From Planctomycetaceae bacterium (GTDB lineage Bacteria > Planctomycetota > Planctomycetia > Pirellulales > Pirellulaceae): a stretch of DNA of 37,958 bases. The notes under the pieces were generated by a model, which ran no database searches, was not told where the DNA came from, and saw only the letters and a list, made by a program, of their open reading frames with translations. Of this stretch, positions 35,398 through 37,958 are shown in pieces. Each line of letters starts with the position of its first letter. Position 1 is the stretch's first letter. The stretch lies in assembly GCA_002726245.1 (NCBI GenBank), contig PBSM01000254.1, positions 1-37,958 of the forward strand, read 5' to 3'. Both the position numbers and the translations under genes were made by a program.

Positions 35398-37958
35398 ATG
35401 GAAGAATGGGGCAAACCCGTGCATCGGCGAAGACGATTGTTTGTGGGACTCACATGCGCCGCGAGCGCAATCGTCCTCCTGTGCCCTGCCGGACTGAGCG
35501 CTGGCACCTATTACGTTCGTACCGGGGGCAATGATAGTGACAGCGGCTCGTTTCCAAGTCGCGTCTGGCAAACGCTGGCGAAGGCCGCTGCCACGGCGAA
35601 AGCCGGAGATACCGTCATTGTCGGAGCCGGCGAGTTTGTCGGCCAAATGGCTTTCGCCGCTTCTGGAACGGCCGATGCACCGATCGTCTTCCTCGCCGAT
35701 ACCGGTGGCGAGTTCACCACCGATGTGGGTTCCTGTGTGGTCACCGCCGCCAAAGGTTCGGTCATCGTCCTCGATGAGCAGTCGCACATCCAGTTCCGAG
35801 GAATGAGCTTTCGTGGGACAGGAACGCTGATTGTCAACAGTCTGCGTTCTACGGGCATCTGGTTCCACGAGTGCCAGTTCTTCCAGGCGAGTTCTGACGT
35901 CATGCGATTTCACGGCAGCGGTTCCATCCAGTTGTCGCGATGCACGTTCCGCGACAACGGAGGCCAAGCGATCAAAGCAAAGGCCGGTGCCTCGCTGACC
36001 GTCCGCGAGTGTCTCTTTACGAAGAACGCCGGAGGAGTGGTCTCGCTCGAATCGGATGATTGCTCGCTTCGCATGACTCGCTCCCGGTTGTTAAGCAACG
36101 GCAACGTGGCGCTCCAACTCGGGGCGTCTTCAGCGATCGTCAATTGCTTGCTGGCCAAGAACAGAACCGGAATCGTCATCGATGCCGACAAGGTCACCGT
36201 CGCGTTCTGTACACTCGTCGATCAACAAGGCGATGCTTGCGTGTTGCAGAGTGGCGAAGAAGTTATCATCGCGAATTCGATTGTGACGTCGAGTCGTGGG
36301 CGCGGAATCGAGAGGCATTCCGGGCAACTCGTACTGGCCAACAATCTTGTCTTCGACAATCGCGGCAGCAACTACGAGGGAACCGCCGCCGGCCCGACCG
36401 ACTTGAAAGCCCCACCCTTGTTCGCCGATGAAGTGGATTATCAGTTAGGACGCAAGTCGCCCGCGATCAACGCTGCGACGTATATGGAGTTGAACGAAGA
36501 TCTCTTCGGCAGCAATCGCCCTCTTGGAGGCGGCTACGACATTGGTTGTCACGAGTTCATTTCGCCGAAACGCCCAAACGTCTATTACGTGCGGCGAACC
36601 GGAGACGATACGAATGACGGCTCAAGACCCAAGAGCGTCTGGCGACGATGGGCCACGCGGCGAAGGTTGCAATGGCTGGTGACAGAGTTTACGTCGGGGG
36701 TGGCTTGTACACTGAAGCCGTCGCTTTTTACCGGGCCGGGACGGTGGAACAGCCAATAACGTTCATCGCGGACGAACGCGGCAAGTTCACCGGCGATAAA
36801 GGCCAGGTTGTCGTCGTCGCTCCGGATGAGGAAGCTTGGTCTTGCCGCTTCCTGAATGCCGACCACACTCGCCTCGCCGGCTTTCGCTTCTCGGCGAAAG
36901 CGCAAGACGATAGGCAAGGGGTTTATGTCTATAACACCTCGGGGTTGCACTTCGATGATTGTCTATTCGATGGATTGACCAGCGGCCTCGTCGCGCGTCT
37001 GTCGGACGTGACGTTGAACGGCATCGACGTTCAGGCTTGCAAGCCGCGAGCTGTCGTTGCCGCCACGGGACGTCTCACCGCGATCGACTCTCGATTCGCA
37101 AGAAACCATGCAGGCGTTCACACGATGTCGGACGTGCGGTTCGCGCGACGGATTGCAAGTTCGACGAGAACTCGCATTGTGGAGCTTGCCTGCAAGGCAG
37201 CGTGATTTTGCGTGACAGCAGTTTCGCGAACAACAACGCGATTGGTCTCTGGATGAAGGGCTGCGATAGTGCCACGCTCAGTCTCGAGGATGTCACGATA
37301 AATCACAACGGCGGCTACGGCTGGTTGCTGGACAAGTGTTATGTCAACCTTGATCGGCAACAACTCGCGAAGATACATTTGCGCAACAACGCCGTGGCTG
37401 TGGCTGCGCTCAGTAGCACTGTCGTGATCGATGGTGCAAGACCTTCGCGGTTGTCGCACGCGACAGCGACTTGACCGTGTGCAACTCGCTGCTCACCAGT
37501 CTCGGTGGCGGCATCCATCTTGAAGCGAATCACTCGTGTCGGATTGAAGCCACCACTTGCCACGGTGCGGGCCAGGGCATCGGCGTTTCGTGCGCGAGTG
37601 GCGACGCGATGCTGACGAATTGTGTATTCGCAGATTTCGCGACGGCATCCGAACACAGGAGAGCGAGTATCTCGGAACGTTGGAGGTGTGGAATTGTACG
37701 TTCGCGAAGATGCGTGAGGTTGGCGTTGACCATCAAGGCGGCGACCTTGTCCTGAAGAACTCGATCATTACGGCACACGAGCGCGGAGAGATCGGGCTAG
37801 CGGCAACGGGCACCGGGCTCGCCACTCACTCACACAACCTGTTGTTTGGCTTCGCCGAGCCATTTCAGGGCTTGGACCGGCACGCAGGCGAACGGATCGC
37901 CAACCCGCGTTTTGTCTCACTCGAAGAAGGCGACTATCGTCTGCGTAACGGCTCGCCA
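35398..37958 (+). pseudogene. Right-handed beta-helix surface protein, disrupted by about four frameshifts and cut by the window end
   Basis: ATG 35398 opens a protein with an N-terminal membrane/signal segment (RLFVGLTCAASAIVLLCPAGLSA), then TYYVRTGGNDSDSGS, the opening of many parallel beta-helix (pectate lyase-like/DUF1565-like) proteins. The first module ends near 36560 (GGGYDIGCHEF). A second begins at once with YYVRRTGDDTNDGSRPKSVW, so the gene is an internal duplication. The frame must shift near 36635-36650, 37120-37145, 37435-37445 and 37640-37662 to keep the repeat sequence; each new frame continues recognisable helix rungs such as RLAGFRFSAK, GSVILRDSSFANN, CNSLLTSLGGGIHLEA and LVLKNSIIT. 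The last frame is open at the window end. The first module alone could be translated into a shortened protein ending at 36759. Confidence 0.8.

Overview
The window looks like a piece of a Planctomycetota chromosome, most likely from the Pirellulales. Lineage-typical signs are a Tat-exported DUF1501 protein, a Tat-exported Gfo/Idh/MocA oxidoreductase, a BBP2-like porin, a secreted LEPR-XLL-type protein with PKD and dockerin-like modules, a DUF5117-type metalloprotease, a Trx/YHS-like secreted protein and a short palindrome repeat family between genes. The assignment is inferred from gene content; there is no rRNA in the window.

Layout. 1-3032: tail of an unknown gene, then glgB and an upstream RNase H-like gene on the minus strand. 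3182-5050: a membrane methyltransferase-like gene, a deleted DJ-1/PfpI remnant and a gene-poor stretch. 5190-8057: DUF1501 protein and an outer-membrane porin. 8147-10826: a palindromic repeat and a broken hybrid sensor kinase. 10843-18105: FHA protein (minus), then recA, an HtrA-like protease and alaS on the plus strand, with mobile or palindromic repeats in every gap. 18197-20191: large secreted metalloprotease. 20329-26927: PIG-L deacetylase, pseudopilin, Gfo/Idh/MocA, PaiB-like protein and DUF5117 metalloprotease. 27155-29433: kinase-like protein converging on rho. 29434-29960: a long structured rho leader behind a clear sigma-70-type promoter. 30183-35294: Trx/YHS protein, a TPR-glpK-small membrane protein operon on minus, and an STN-like protein. 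35398-end: a duplicated beta-helix protein gene broken by about four frameshifts and cut by the window edge.

Functionally this is mostly a housekeeping region (glycogen branching, recombination, alanyl-tRNA charging, transcription termination, glycerol use) mixed with surface and secreted proteins. I see no defence island, CRISPR array, prophage or biosynthetic cluster. The items most worth following are the structured rho leader, the intergenic inverted-repeat elements around recA/alaS, a metalloprotease apparently inserted inside a PKD domain, an RNase H-fold protein lacking most catalytic acids, and three decayed genes (DJ-1, hybrid kinase, beta-helix). The number of frameshifts raises the question of whether some are sequencing errors.
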